From Bilabrum cf. latius (Eukaryota > Bigyra: Bicosoecida > Bigyra > Bicosoecida), in NCBI GenBank assembly GCA_965178125.1, contig OZ237739.1, positions 186,001 to 250,000 on the forward strand: a stretch of DNA of 64,000 bases, in the 5' to 3' direction. The notes below the pieces were generated by a model. It worked only from the letters and a program-made list of their open reading frames with translations, ran no database searches and was not told the DNA's origin. Position 1 is the first letter of the stretch. Each line of letters begins with the position of its first letter. A program made the position numbers and the translations under genes. Below are positions 1 through 11,605 of the stretch, piece after piece.

Positions 1-1256
1 GAGCGGGAGCGGGAGGTGCGGGTGGAGGCAGCAGAGACGGCGCACCAGGCAAGAGTGGCCAATCATGGGGTGGTCAAACCGGCATCCCCAGCCGGGGGCA
101 GTCGGCAGTCGGCCATGTTCGGCTGGAGGAGGCGGGCCACCGCTCTGCGCGAAGCAGACAGGAAGCCATCAACGCATCTCGAAGGGCGCTGGAGGCCGCC
201 AACCGGATCGAGAGGGAGCTCAGGGCACAGGCGGCTCGGATGCAGCAGCAGCAACAACAGCAGGGCAGCAATGGCAGCAGCAAGCACGCGTCTTCGCGGA
301 CCGTTCCGATCCCCACCGTCGGGCTAGAGGAGGCTAGGGCTGCAGCCAGCGCGGCCCGTGCCCGCGGGGACCATGGGCCCCACTCGGCCAGGAGCGGAAG
401 CGCCGAGGAGGCGCTGGCGCGGCTGAGGAACAGCGTGCACGGAGGTGGCATCAGCGACAGCAGCGGGGCTGGGGCTGGGGCTGGGGCTGGGGCTGGTGTT
501 GGCGGGCAAGCCGAAGCCTCCGGACCCCCTGGCGCCGCGCAGCCGAGGCCGGGACACTCCGGCGTGCAGGCGAGCGGAGCTCTTCGTGCCTTTGCGATGG
601 AGGGGGTGGGGCCTGAGAAAGGTGCATCGCACGGTGGTGGTAGTGGTGCCACTGCGGAAGCGACGAGCTCTGCGCGTGCCGGTTCCGCACCACCACCCGG
701 CAGGCGTGAGGCTGGGCTGGCGGGTGCAGGGCACGGTGGTGCGCAGCACCGCGCCGGTGCAGGATCCCTCGGTGAGATAGATGCGTCGCAGGATCCCTCG
801 GCGGGTGCAGGTGCAGGTGGCAGGTTGGCTGTGTCGGAGCCGCTGGCGCTGTAGCTGCATAGGCTCAAGCAGCTGCGGGCTGCGGGGAGCGGCCAGGGCG
901 GGTCAGGCGACCTAGATTGGGGAGACGACGATGAGGATGATGAGGATGGTGACGAAGATGAGGACGAAGCTGATGGGGAGGATGAAGATGAAGATGAAGA
1001 CGGCGGGCTTGCCGCCCTGCGTAGCGTGACACACGGGTCCGGCGCGGGCCACAGCGCGCACAGCTCTGCCGAGTCCTTTGCAGGAGGGGGTCACGCGAGG
1101 GGCACTGCATCAGGGGCCGAGGCTGGGGGTGCCCCCGACGGTGTGACGAGTGGGTCCCTGGGCGAGCTGGACCAGGCCGGGCGTGAGCTCCTGGCGGAGC
1201 TGACGCGGAGCAGGGAAGCTCGACTTGGGCCCTCGCCTGGGGAAGGGGGCCGGTGA
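1..1256 (+). CDS. Low-complexity coiled-coil protein, 5' end missing
   Basis: The gene enters from the left edge and ends at TGA 1254-1256. The main frame reads an Arg/Glu/Ala-rich helix (about 102-239), a run of seven glutamines from 240, an Ala/Gly-rich middle with a GAGAGA stretch near 468-500, then an Asp/Glu-rich block (about 920-1005) and a short hydrophilic tail. One in-frame UAG (852-854) must be read as Gln to join the two halves. The first 54 bases are coding-like (alternating Glu/Arg) but in another frame. A GT..AG intron at 55-101 would join them in frame. No domain is recognised. The acidic tract and coiled coil suggest a nuclear or scaffold protein, but this is only inference. 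Confidence 0.6.
468..500 (+). repeat. GGGGCT hexamer microsatellite
   Basis: About five copies of GGGGCT lie inside the preceding gene and encode Ala-Gly repeats. Confidence 0.9.
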
Positions 1257-1624
1257 CGGTGCTGTTGGGAGCGTTGGTGGTTTCATTGGCGTTCGGCTGC
1301 TCTTGTCGAGGGAGGACGATGTCGCGGGCTCCTGGATCAGCTGACTTGGGATCTCCCAAGATTAGGTGAAGCACTGCCACGTCTGGGCGATGCTGCTGTT
1401 GCGCATTGTTCGTGCAGAATCGAATGAAAGCATGAAATAAACCCGATGCGTCTATCCGATCGTTGGTGGTCTTCCGCGTGGCTTCCATGGAAGCATTTGA
1501 TCCGATCCTCGGTGACTCGGAACCGAAAGCGAAAGCTCCAGCTTCCACGTCGCAACCTGCTGCCAAAATCAAGATTCGTTCGTTCGTTCGTTCGCTGCCA
1601 CACTTTTGGCGATAGACGGTTATC
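1257..1624. other. Intergenic gap, no gene seen
   Basis: The stretch holds no convincing coding frame in either direction. It is less GC-rich than the flanking genes and includes a short cgttcgttcgttcgtt run near 1576. It separates two plus-strand genes and so should contain a 3' UTR and a promoter. Confidence 0.5.
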
Positions 1625-2695
1625 ATGGCGAGGCCAGTTTGCTGGAAGCAGGTTCTTTATATTACATTAGGAGTCTCGACAGTGATACTACCTCTTGGCT
1701 CGGCAGGTTTTCTCAAGTACTTTGGCTCTCTGGTTGGCCAACCTATCAGTCTGCTCATTCTCGTTCCTATTGTCGTGGGCTTGTTGCAGTACTTGATCGT
1801 TCCATTTCTATTGTTTCTGTCCAGCGGGTGGATGCTTGTGCCATTTGATCCTGACACGCGATGCGAACCGCGACGGACACTTGAGCGCGGTGTTTGCTGC
1901 TTCAGACTCGATGACGGTGTATAGCCGAACGAAATGGCAAAAATGCGGCAGACAGTTCGTGATTTGGAAAAAGAGGTTACAAGGCTAGCTGCGATTTCTG
2001 GTGCAAAAATCTTGGAGAAGCAAGTTGGAGGCAGCGTCATCGTTGCATCCGTGCCGGAAGTAGCTGCCCGGGTTCCGTCGCAAGATAGTGACGCAAGCGA
2101 AGCAGCCAAAGGGCCAAGCGCCCACGGCCCCCCTCGTCCGCATCCATGGAAGCTCGGCATAGCAACATTCCTCGGACTCTACCCTTCCTTGCTGTTCGCG
2201 GGTTTCCCTGCCTCGGATGCAGTGGTGGCGGCAGGGGGACACCCGATCGGCGGGCTCATGGTAACCATCCTGGTGGCAGTGCTCCTCGTCGTGGGGTTCA
2301 CTGGCCCTCTCATGACGCGGCTGCTCCGCGTGTGGATATTCGACGACGAGTCCGGGGAGGCTGACGCCCTGTGCTGCTGCCATGCGGGGGCGGTGTGCTG
2401 CAAGCGGGGCGTGGCGCCGGCATGCGGTTGCTCTGCTGCCCCTGCCCACAGCCCGGCTGCAGGCGAGCCAACTGTCCCTGCAAATGCACAGCCAGCCAAT
2501 GTCGGCTTCGACCAGCGATATGCTACAGAAACGAAGCAGCAGGACGAGGAGGAGGAGGAGGAGGACGAGGAGGAGGAGGAGGAGGAGGAGGGTGGGTCCG
2601 GCCTGCAGCGCGGTGCTCCGGCGGCGAGTGCGAGTGCAGGCTCCACGCAGATCGAGACGGGGGCTAGCCAGGTCGCTCTGGCCACCGCTGTGTGA
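1625..2695 (+). CDS. Multi-pass membrane protein with acidic C-terminus
   Basis: ATG 1625 to TGA 2693-2695, 356 residues, with one in-frame UAG (1922-1924) read as Gln. Two hydrophobic segments lie near residues 8-35 and 42-73. A short coiled coil follows (MRQTVRDLEKEVTRLA). Two further membrane helices (about residues 178-240) contain a YPSLLFAG stretch and end in PLMTRLLRVWIF. That last pair resembles the two-helix tail of bacterial membrane proteins carrying antibiotic-biosynthesis-monooxygenase domains, but the resemblance is by eye and weak. The tail is Cys/His-containing, then almost pure Glu/Asp (about 2539-2589). The region just before the UAG (about residues 75-100) reads unlike a membrane protein and could hide a small intron. 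Function is unknown. Confidence 0.6.
2539..2590 (+). repeat. GAG/GAC triplet run (poly-Glu)
   Basis: Near-perfect gag/gac triplets encode about 17 consecutive acidic residues in the membrane-protein gene. Confidence 0.85.
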
Positions 2696-2851
2696 TTGGC
2701 TGTTCGCTTGTTGTGCCGATTTTTGAATCTTTTGTAGTTGGCTAGATCTAGTTGGGTCGTTGCGTGTTCTAGGGCACCTTGGGTTGTGGATTGCTTCTCC
2801 TCTTCGACCATCAACATCAAATATGTGTCATCAATCACTGCCCCTCGCGAG

Positions 2852-5131
2852 ATGTCAGACCCCCAAGGCATCCTACTTGCACTTGAGGACGAAGAGATTG
2901 GGCCCGATGAAGCACTCCGCCAGCTGGCCCAGCTACCTGCTGTCAGGGCCCTCTCAGTTTCGGGCGGTGCCGGCGAGATTCTTGTTGGAGCTATTCGAGC
3001 GCTCCCTTGCCTAGAAGAGTTGGAAATTCTCGAAGTGCCGAATTAGAAAATGGGAGCAATCTGTAGTGCGCTTTCAATGCATAGTAGCGTCAGGCATCTG
3101 AGTCTGCCGGCCGCCTTCAGTTGCGAGCGGTAGCCTGATGCCGTCCAATGCCTTTGCAAGTGGCTTGCCGACGAGGGTGCTCGGCATTGGATTCAAAGTC
3201 TAGATTTATCGCGCATCAAACCGCTTCGGGCGGATTGCACAGCACTGTTTGATGCTCTTCGGCCATCGACGTCGGTGCAGAGGATTATTTTGGATCGCGT
3301 TCTTGCTGCAGACTCACTACGTGCCATGCTGCAAGTGAATACCTCATTGCAAGTACTTGATTTCCGACGCGCAGTGCTTGGCCCTAAAACTCGCCTTGCC
3401 CTGTTTCAAGGTCTGATCGAGAACACAGCGATCCGCAAACTCATTGCAAAGCGGTTTAGAAACGGATCCGAAGCTCAGGAGCGCGACATTGGCGCGGCAC
3501 TCCGTGACTGCTACGCAAGAAATACGGTCCTCGAGCATCTCGATTGCTTGGTAGGGACAGATGAGGGCCAAGCTTTGGCCATCACAGGGCTCGAGGGCAG
3601 GTGCTCCTCCCGCATCAGGTGCCTGCGCACCCAGTGCGCCGGGCTATCCGCGAGCACCGCGCTCTGCAGCGTCCTTTCTTCGCCAGCCGGGCATCCCCTG
3701 CGCGAGTTGCGCATTGTGGGTAGCATGCCGCAGGAGGGCCTGGACATGCTCGCCTCGTGCATCGCCGAGAACGCCGGCGATCTGCGTTCGCTGCGCCTTG
3801 AGACGCAGCCGCTCAAATACGCATCCATCGTCCGAAGCCTTGCCACCAATACCGCGCTGCGCCAATTGCGGCTCGAGTCGGCATCAGACGGTGACGGGCC
3901 TCTGCTGGAGGCCCTCGCAGCTGGGCTCTCCGCTGCTGGCAACCACACCCTGAGGCACCTGACCCTGCGGGCATGCCGGATCAACTACTGGGGCAGCGCC
4001 GAGAAACTCAAAGAGGTGCTCTAGGGGAACGTAGGCTTGCAGAGCTTGGACCTGTCAAGCAACTGCATCGGCGGGCAGGGGTGGCTTGCCGCGTTCCACG
4101 GGATCGCAAGCAACAGCACGATGCTGCAGCTGATCTTGGACAGCAACAGTCTGGACGGACCCGGCGCATACGACGCCATCCGAATGCTGGAAGGTGATGG
4201 CATGCAGTGCCTGCAGGTGCTTGACCTGGCTGACAACGGCTTCACTGAGGGTCTCGCTGAGGACCTCCAAGCTGGGCTGAGGCCGAACGCCGGTCTGGCG
4301 GTTATTCGGCTGCGAGGCAACCGAGACTTCGAGGAGAGAGGAGACGCTGCCCTCTGCGATGGGATGGGCCTTGACAAGGGGTCCTGCTGCGGGTACATGG
4401 ACGAATGGTCGCTGGCGTCAGCGGCGCCGGCCCAGGAGCACGGCCCGGGGGGCGTGAGTGGATCCTTGCAATCTCGGGGCGGAGGCATGGAAGCGGCGAG
4501 CCGGGCGATGGGTAGGATGCAGTACCGCGGGCAGGTGGCGGCTCGTTGGCTGCAGGAGTGGCAAGAGGCCGTCAGTGGTGGCGGCGATGCTACAGGTGAG
4601 GGTGGGGGTTTAGCTCGGGACAGCAAGAGTGTGGGTGGTCCCAAGGGCAGCCCCGAGTCCTCCGTGCTGCTGTGCCAGCGAGCGGCCTGTCTGCTGCACC
4701 TCGTCGCTCAGCGCGAGCCCCAGATAGATCCGGAGCTCGCTGCAGCCTACGCGAGTGCCGCGCTTGATTCCGCTGTCGGGCTGGTGCTGCGGCCGGCTAG
4801 GTTCCCCCCGGTTCCCTCGGCTTCGCTGGAGCGCTTCGGGCACTTGGTTGGACTGCTGCAGGCTCTGATCGATGTGCAGCAGCCGGAGGATCTGCGGGAG
4901 ATTCTGGAGCCGGTAGCGGGGGGCTTCTATCGCATTGATCGATTTCCTGAGCCACCCTTTCGACTCATCGGGGTGCGGGAGGCTGTGACAAGGCTTGTAG
5001 TAGACGCGCCGAGGGGGAAGGTTGTCGAGGCCGTGCGCTATCGGTGCCGGCAGCTGCTGCGGCTCGAGGAGGTCAGGAGGGCAGCGAGGCTGGCGCGGTG
5101 GAGGACGGCCGCCTGTCTTGATGGGGAGTGA
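2852..5131 (+). CDS. Leucine-rich-repeat protein
   Basis: ATG 2852 to TGA 5129-5131 gives 759 residues as one exon, with UAG=Gln at 3044-3046, 3131-3133 and 4022-4024. The body is a chain of LRRs of the ribonuclease-inhibitor type, recognisable as repeats such as LRHLTLRACRINYWG and LQSLDLSSNCIGGQG (about residues 20-500). The C-terminal third (about 560-755) is a helical, Leu-rich region without repeats and contains PEDLREILEPVAGGFYRIDRF. There is no signal peptide or membrane helix, so a cytosolic or nuclear scaffold is likely. Repeat style and length resemble the LRR gene at 27259-29817. The family is clear; the specific role is unknown. Confidence 0.85.
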
Positions 5132-5370
5132 AGCGTGCGAAATAGTACGAAAGAGGTGTCATTCAAGCAGTGTGTCATTCAAGCAGTGCGGGTCTCCATC
5201 TTGGACGGACAGGCCAGCCCCACTCATCCGTGCCATCAAGCAGCAGGCAGGTCCAGCCCGAGTCATTCATGCCTCATGTGCTATACATAGGATTCGGGCG
5301 TCAGGGGCGCTGCGGCCTACATGTCTCATCATCTCTCGAGTGCAGCACGAGCGGTATCGGCCAGGCCACA
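5132..5370. other. Convergent 3' intergenic spacer
   Basis: 239 bases separate the stops of the LRR gene (plus) and the zinc-finger gene (minus). No gene is seen. A near-duplication of the phrase gtgtcattcaagcagtg occurs at 5156-5188. Confidence 0.5.
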
Positions 5371-6504
5371 TCACATGTGGACCGATGATACGTGTTTATT
5401 GAGATTGCCCGCCAACCCGAAGCGCTTTCCACACACGCTGCACTCATGATTGCGCTGCCCCAGATGGACAGTCCTCATGTGCGTCTTGAGACTGCCTGCC
5501 TCCCCGAAGCGCTTGCTGCACATGTTGCACTCGTGCTTGCGCTCCCCCAGATGCACGACAGTCATGTGCTTCTTGAGACTGCCTGCCTCCCCGAAGCGCT
5601 TGCTGCACATGCTGCACTCGTGCTTGCGCTCCCCATGGTGCACAATGCTCATGTGCTTCCTGATACTGCCTGCCTCCCCAAAGCGCTTGCAGCACACGCT
5701 GCACTCGTGCTTGCGCTCCCCATGGTGCACAGTCCTCATGTGATTATTGAGATGGCCCGCCAACCCGAAGCGCTTGCCGCACACGCTGCACTCATGATTG
5801 CGCTCCCCCAGATGCACGACAGTCATGTGCCTCTTGAGACAGCCCGCCTGACCGAAGCGCTTGCCGCACACGCTGCACTCGTGCTTGCGCTCCCCCAGAT
5901 GGACAGTCCTCATGTGCGTCTTGAGAGTGCCTGCCAACCCGAAGCGCTTGCCGCACACGCTGCACTCGTGCTTGCGCTCCCCCAGGTGCACCACAGACAC
6001 ATGCTGACGAAGCGCCTGTGCACTCGACAGCACCTTACCATACACCTCGCATCCATGTCCCCTACTCCCACTGCCATGCATCGATGCTCCCACCCTCCTT
6101 CTCTTGCTGCCCGAGGCAGGCTACGGACAGTCTGCCACAGCTCCAGCATCCATGGCTTGCTTCGATGTGGCACGTGCCCGCTTCTGCCCCACGATACCTG
6201 TGCAGCTACTTGTGCCGACTGTTTCGAATGCCGATGAAGATGACCCTCCGGCAGCCGAAGCTGATCCTGCCAGTGCGCTTGACGATGCTGACTCGATCGA
6301 TTGGCAAGTGCCTTGCCCGCCCATGGATCCCAGCGCTCTGCTTCCTGCACTCGGGTCTGAAGCTAAACAGCCATCTTGCGTAGTCTTCACGGATACAGCA
6401 AAGTCTCCTTCCTGACGATCATCCTCGCTATCGCTGCTGTCGCTGACCAGGTCAATCACGTCATCAGGGCCTGGTCCTACCCCGGACGACATCGCTCTCT
6501 CCAC
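5371..6504 (-). CDS. C2H2 zinc-finger array protein
   Basis: ATG 6504-6502 to TGA 5373-5371, 377 residues. An in-frame UAG (6123-6121) joins an acidic, Ser-rich N-terminus (MERAMSSGVGPGPDDVIDLV) to the finger array; SGSKRRR follows immediately as a likely nuclear signal. Seven regular fingers have the form C-x2-C-x12-H-x4-H, with consensus ECSVCGKRFGEAGSLKTHM and linker HLGERKH, a relative of TGEKP. An eighth, N-terminal finger is degenerate (CEVYGK: the second Cys is lost). The fingers are nearly identical, including at helix positions that normally set DNA specificity. The expected role is sequence-specific DNA (or RNA) binding. Confidence 0.92.
5385..6035 (-). repeat. 84-bp tandem array encoding zinc fingers
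   Basis: Eight tandem copies of an 84-base (28-codon) unit make up the finger region. Copies differ mainly at a few third positions and at helix residues, pointing to recent expansion or homogenisation. Confidence 0.9.
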
Positions 6505-7373
6505 CAGGCAGTATCGTCAATGCGAGCCCAGGACAAGCTCCAAGCAAGCTGTGGGGCACCAATTGAGGAATCGCAAGAAAAAGCAGAGAAAGTAATAACC
6601 AGCAGTCTGATGGCCTGGTGTCAGCAGCTTGGCACCCCTGACAGTATCCACAGTTCAGTCACCACAGTGTGATGCTCCACGTTGCACGCCCAACTGGCCC
6701 AGGGAGACTCGGGGGAGCGCAACGAAGTGCTTCTGACGAGGTGGAGGAATCCATGTAGATAGTGCTTTGGTTCCGCTGACGAAAGGCGCCGCGCAATACG
6801 GAAACCATACGCACCCTACCCCGCAGTCAGAATCCCTTCTCGAACCAACCCTCAAACTCGTCGTCACCGGGGTGACCCTTTGCCTCCCGATGTTGCCTCA
6901 GATTGAGCGATATCGGTTCACTGCTGCGAGGACTGTTGCCGATGTCGCTCGATCTGAGGTAGGCCTACCTTGGCCTGCTAAGTTTACCTTGGCCTGATAC
7001 AGTCCGTGTCGGAGTGATAGTCACCAATACCATGGACAATCATACTAACATGACGATTATGCGTCGAGAACGAGTGCAAACTGCAACTGCAGTGCACGCT
7101 CATCATGATGGATCCGAACGGAATGACGGTGTGCAAGAGTGTGGCTTGGCCCGCGATGAATCCATGCAATATATCTCGTCCGGTCTTGCGTTGGCTAGCG
7201 GTGCAAAGGCTCTCATGGGAGCGCAATAGAGACGATCCGCCGGCGACACGGGGCACAACCACCGCTTCTCAGCTCGGCTCCGTCTCGATTGCCGCTTCGC
7301 ACACACTTCACAATCAGCTCAATCCACCTCGACACATGTGACCCAGGCCGGTACCATCACCCGATCCCACGGG
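6505..7373. other. Intergenic region, no supported gene
   Basis: About 870 bases lie between the end of the 7TM gene and the start of the zinc-finger gene, both on the minus strand. Short open frames exist on both strands (for example plus 7014-7229) but have unlike-protein composition and no homology I recognise. This should hold the zinc-finger promoter. Confidence 0.45.
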
Positions 7374-10117
7374 TCACGCATACCTGAATCCCCCCTGCCC
7401 CCTGCCGCCACCACCTCCCAGCGGGGTGCCATCGCTGTCAGGCCCCGTGGAAGCAGAGTCCTCGGGCAGCAGCACGCCGGCCCTTGAGCCCAGAGTGCCC
7501 ACCATTCCCACATCGCTGCCACGGGCGCCCCGCAGCCCGCCCCCCATAGAGTCCAGACTGCCCACCTGGCCCCCGCCGCCGTGCGTCCAGGACTGCTGCA
7601 CGAGCGAGGAGCCAGACTCGCGGCCCTGCTGTCCGCCGCTCCCACCCGTGCTCTGCGCTCCCATTGCGATGTCAAGCCCGCTGCTCCCTCCTGCCATGTC
7701 ACTCGTCACGCCAGGGACGTGCCCGGCGCCCAGCACCTGCATGTGTTCCCCGCCCCTACCCCTCCCACTGCCACCACCACCACCCCCTCGACCACGTCCC
7801 CCGCCGCCACTGCGTCTCGCATGACCCCCCGGCCTGGGCCCTCCCGCCGAGCCCGCCACCTCGCCGCGCACCGCTCCCGTGTCAGTCCCTGCGCGCCGGG
7901 GCAGCGACTGTCCCGCGCTTCCCCTGGATGTGCTCATGGGCGAGGTGGTCTGCGGCAGGGACAGCCCCTGCACCTGCTGCCCGCCCGTGCCGACGTACGA
8001 CCCCATGCCCATCTCCGCGTCGTTCTGGGGATGGTACTTCCCGCCCCCGGCCTCGTGTTCCCCCCTCCTGTTCCCTGGGAGGGGCACCCTCCAAGGCTCG
8101 TCACCCTGGGATGACGAGGGCGCGGGCACCCGAGGGGGGGACCCGTGCCCGTGCCGAGGCCTCTCGAAGGGGTCGTTCCCCTGGGAGGAGGGCCCGCCGC
8201 CGCCGCCACCACCCATGTCGTCCTTGCGCTCCCCTCGACTGTCATCCCCCGGGCCCACCCGCACACCGTCGTATGCCCAGCGGTCGCCCCTCGGCCCGCC
8301 GCCATTCTGGAATATGGGCGGGCCCACACCTCCTCCCCCTCGCTCCCCTCCCCCGTGCTCCATCGCATCGGGGCCATCTGGAGCCCCCAGCAGCGGGGTG
8401 TCGCTCCCGTTGTTCCCCGGCGTGATCCCTGCACCACGGATTTCATTCCCGCTGCCGCCCCCCCGCCTGCTTCCTTTCCTCTTCCCCGGCGACCTCGACC
8501 GCCGGCCCTACCGGCCCCTGCCCGTCCCCTGCTGTGCAGCCGTCCGCCTCTCCTGTCTCGTCGCGAAATAGAGGGCCAGGGCACACCCGCCCTCGCACAC
8601 AAAGTGCATGAACCACATGTAGGTGAACCACGACTTGGGCGTGCCCTGCATGCTGACGTCAGCCGCGGCCACCGCCACGACCCACGAGGCCAGGGTAAAG
8701 CCGAGTACCGTGGAGATGACCACCACCACGAGCGCGGTCAGCAGGAGCCTCCGCGCCCGCTGCTGCCTCGCGGATAGCTGGCTCGTCGAATGGTGGCCCA
8801 GGAGCATGTACAGGCTTGACAGCTGGCAGGAAAAGTACACGCCGCCGACGTTAAGGCAGAGAACGTAGAATGCGAGCACGGCGTCCGCGATGTTCGCGTA
8901 GATGTCCCCCTGGCGGTCCGTGTGGCTGTGTACCCTGATCGCATCTAGAATAGACACGGGAAGCACGATGAGCAAGAGAACCACCACGGCAACGACCACG
9001 AACACCTGGGCCCGCCGGCCGACGGCGCGCTGCTCCGCGGCCGCCAGAATGGCCGACCAAATCATGGTGACGAGGAGGAAGCTGCACACCCACAGGGCTT
9101 GCGGAAGGCGCAAAAGAACGCCATACACCACATCCCCGGACAACGCTGCGACAGATAGATTGCGTCAAGATGCGGCTGGGAGTGGCAGCGGAATTTTACT
9201 GCGGGATCAGTACCGTGCTGTCGCTACCACCACCGGCCGGTAGAATCGCGCACCGCATAGGTACTTTTAACTCACATGCTCTTGTAACATCGGAATCTGC
9301 GAACGGCAGGTAGGAGATGAAACGGCTCGCGGGGCGCTGGTGCGATGCTCGATCGTCGACGCTTCACATCCGACCCGCCGGTAATATCTCGTGTGGGCAC
9401 GCAATACGCGCGATCACCAGATGCGAGACACGGCATGACGCGCATAGAAATCCACTCAACCGCCACTCACCGATCAGCCAGGCGAATCGAAGTGCACAGG
9501 CCATCATGCAGCAGAAACTGGACATGTCCCGGTAGTTTAGGGGCTAACACTGCCGAGTTGCGGCCCATCGGAGATAAAAATCAACTGTAAATAAGCCCAG
9601 TACCACAGCATGGAGCACACAGACCAGTGCCATGAATACGTAGAAAGGAACGTCGCCACCTACATCCTCGATGAAGCTTTGAGAGCAGTCATCGCCTGAG
9701 AAGTACGGCTCACAAATGCACCCTTTCGAGGTACAGTGACCTGCAAGGTAGAAGAGATCAAAAAACGACGTTGGGATTGTGGATGCGCTGCAGGCATGGG
9801 AACGGCTGCTCATCGGATGCTTACCGTGGTGGCTGCAAGCCTGCGGGCATATATCCGACGACCCATTGGGGAGAATGCCCAACTGCTCCATACCAACAGA
9901 TGTTACAACACAAAGTGATTTGCACCCCACTAATGTCTACTGGATTATTTGCTCTATTACTGGGAACGCCGACGACGAAGGTCGCCGACGCGCCCAGGAT
10001 GACGAGGATGCCGTGAGGGCACGCGGCGCACGGTTCCAGGCCCTCCGGGAGCGAACCATTTGTAATCCTGGGGACGTATCGAAGCGACCCACTCGTAGCT
10101 GGAAAGTTCTAATTCAT
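7374..10117 (-). CDS. EGF-domain 7TM protein, THH1/TOM1-like
   Basis: Four exons are proposed: 10117-9961, 9929-9825, 9740-9471 and 9145-7374, all joined in phase 1, giving 767 residues. UAG=Gln occurs at 10111-10109, 9546-9544 and 8510-8508. The first exon has a hydrophobic stretch. An EGF-like module is rebuilt across the second intron (CSHHG joined to HCTSKGCICEP, then YFSGDDC). Several membrane helices follow (residues about 115-375). Their motifs (NYRDMSSFCCM, LRLPQALWVCSFLLV, FMHFVCEGGCALALYF) resemble the THH1/TOM1/TOM3 (DUF1084) family. The tail (about 376-767) is Gly/Arg/Pro-rich and disordered. The likely role is a surface or endomembrane receptor-like protein. The start and the 31-nt first intron are the least certain parts. 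Confidence 0.7.
9146..9470 (-). other. Intron in THH1/TOM1-like gene
   Basis: A 325-nt intron with GTGAGT donor and TGTCGCAG acceptor. Removing it joins CALRFAWLI to ALSGDVVYG in frame; unspliced, the frame closes at TGA. Confidence 0.8.
9741..9824 (-). other. Intron inside the EGF module
   Basis: An 84-nt intron with GTAAGC donor and TACCTTGCAG acceptor. Splicing restores a canonical EGF cysteine pattern. Confidence 0.85.
9930..9960 (-). other. Putative 31-nt intron
   Basis: GTAATAG..CATTAG. It is needed to shift from the frame of the first exon to that of the EGF exon. It is a tentative call, because an alternative start in the second frame would remove the need for it. Confidence 0.45.
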
Positions 10118-10168
10118 TTAAAGGCGCCACCAGCTGCGTGTCCCCCCACACGCAAAGAGCTCCCATGC

Positions 10169-11605
10169 TCATGTCCCAGTCGCAACACGCCGCCTCTTGG
10201 ACGTCCTCGTCCTCCTCTCCACCAGCACAACCACAGCCTCATCCTTGACCGTGCCCTTCGCCTTACCCCTGGCCTTGCCCATGCCTCTCGTCTCTTTGGC
10301 GCCCTTTGCCCTTGCAGCCGCTGACCCCCTATCCTCCTGGCCAGCCTCTACCACCGACGCCTCCTATTCGGCCTCTGCTCTTTGCCGCTTGCGGCCGGCG
10401 ACCTGCTTGGGGGGCTTGGGCGCGGCGGCGGCTCCTTTTCGGCCCCGTGCCTTTCCCTTGGTCTTGCTCGGAGTCGCAGTTTTCGCTGCTTTGGCTGAAG
10501 AGGCGCTTGAGCTCGCTCGCTTCTATGCCCATGCCTTTGCCTTTGCCTCTGCCTTTGCCTCGGCAGCAGCAGCACCGCCAGTCGCGGCACCTGATGCTTC
10601 GACGGTGGCCTCCTTCGTCGCCCCCCCGCCAGCGCCTTTCGCCTGCGCTTTGCCCTTGCCTTTGCCCTTGCCTTTGCTACTACCTTTTGTCCCCTTCTTG
10701 TCCGATTTTTTGGGTGGCTTGCCCCAGTCCTTCTTGCCCTGCACGGCCTCCACGATGGCTGTGGTGCGGCCCCCCACAGTGTCATACACCAGCCGGTTGC
10801 CCGCCGCGTCGGTCCCCGCCCCTCCCTTCCCCTTGTCCCAGCGGTAGTGAAACAGCCAGTCCTTCGGAAACTTGGTGTACTCCGCCCCCACATCGCAGGC
10901 AAACCCCACGACGTGCCCCAGCCTCTCCCGAATCCTCTCTGCAGTCATCCCGTCGATCGCCCACACCGGCCGCGAGGGATGCACCCTGGCCTGGTACAGC
11001 ACTTCGTCCGCGATGTAGTTCCCTACGCCGGCGGCAAAGCTTTGGTCGAGAAGCACTGCCTTGATTGGCCCCGATTTCCGCTGCAGCAGCTCATAAAACT
11101 CGCTGGGGGCCGGTAGCTCCAGCTGCGGGTCGAACCCGAGCTTGCTGATGGGAGGGGTGCCCTCGGGGTCGGGGGTCAGCCGCACGCGGCCGAACCGGCG
11201 GGAGTTGATGTACGCGAACTTGGTGCCGTCCTCGAAGCACACCTCCAGCTTGCTGAACCGAGGGGGCCACTCGTCAGCGCTCGCGCCCGTCGGGTTCCTG
11301 CGGTATGTCGCAGTCTTTACGCCTTTCACGCGAAACGCGCCGCTCATGCCCAGGTGCAGATGCAAATGCTGGTCGCCGCTCATCTTCCACCAAAGCTACT
11401 TGCCCTTGCGGCAGGCGGCTTCTATGGACTTCCCAAGCAGGTGCTTCTGTATATCCTCCGCTGGGCTCGCGAGGACCTTGTCGTCGACGAGCCCTGTCCG
11501 TGGGCCGCCCCCTTGCTCCTCTGTTACAACCTTGATAATTTTCTTACCAATGCAATGGTTGTGAATGGTCCGGCGTGCCACCTCAGCTTCGGGAAGCTCC
11601 GGCAT
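10169..11605 (-). CDS. FPG: Formamidopyrimidine-DNA glycosylase, plant type
   Basis: ATG 11605-11603 to TGA 10171-10169, 478 residues in one exon. UAG=Gln occurs at 11398-11396, 10525-10523 and 10366-10364. The start is fixed by MPELPEAE: Pro2 is the catalytic Schiff-base nucleophile and Glu3 the acid of the Fpg/Nei family. The helix-two-turn-helix lies at DQSFAAGVGNYIADEVLYQA. The C-terminal DNA-binding hairpin is of the plant zincless type (VGGRTTAIV) with no zinc cysteines. The protein removes oxidised purines such as 8-oxoguanine and cleaves the abasic site in base-excision repair. From about residue 310 it carries a long Lys/Ala/Gly-rich tail (KGKGKGKGK), as in plant FPGs but longer. The downstream THH1/TOM1-like gene begins about 50 bases after this stop. 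Confidence 0.93.

Noticed and set aside
5392-6237. A 281-codon plus-strand open frame opposite the zinc-finger array.
   Set aside because: It is a mirror of the 84-base repeat: the translation is a monotonous Ala/Leu/Pro repeat, while the minus strand gives textbook C2H2 fingers.
7014-7229. Plus-strand open frame upstream of the zinc-finger gene.
   Set aside because: Its UAG-extended reading runs into the antisense of the 7TM gene tail. There is no recognisable domain or matching partner.
10523-11605. Bacterial contamination or horizontal transfer as the source of FPG and other intronless genes.
   Set aside because: FPG is of the plant zincless type with in-frame UAGs like its neighbours. 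GCVT has a targeting peptide and intron. Codon recoding is uniform across the window.
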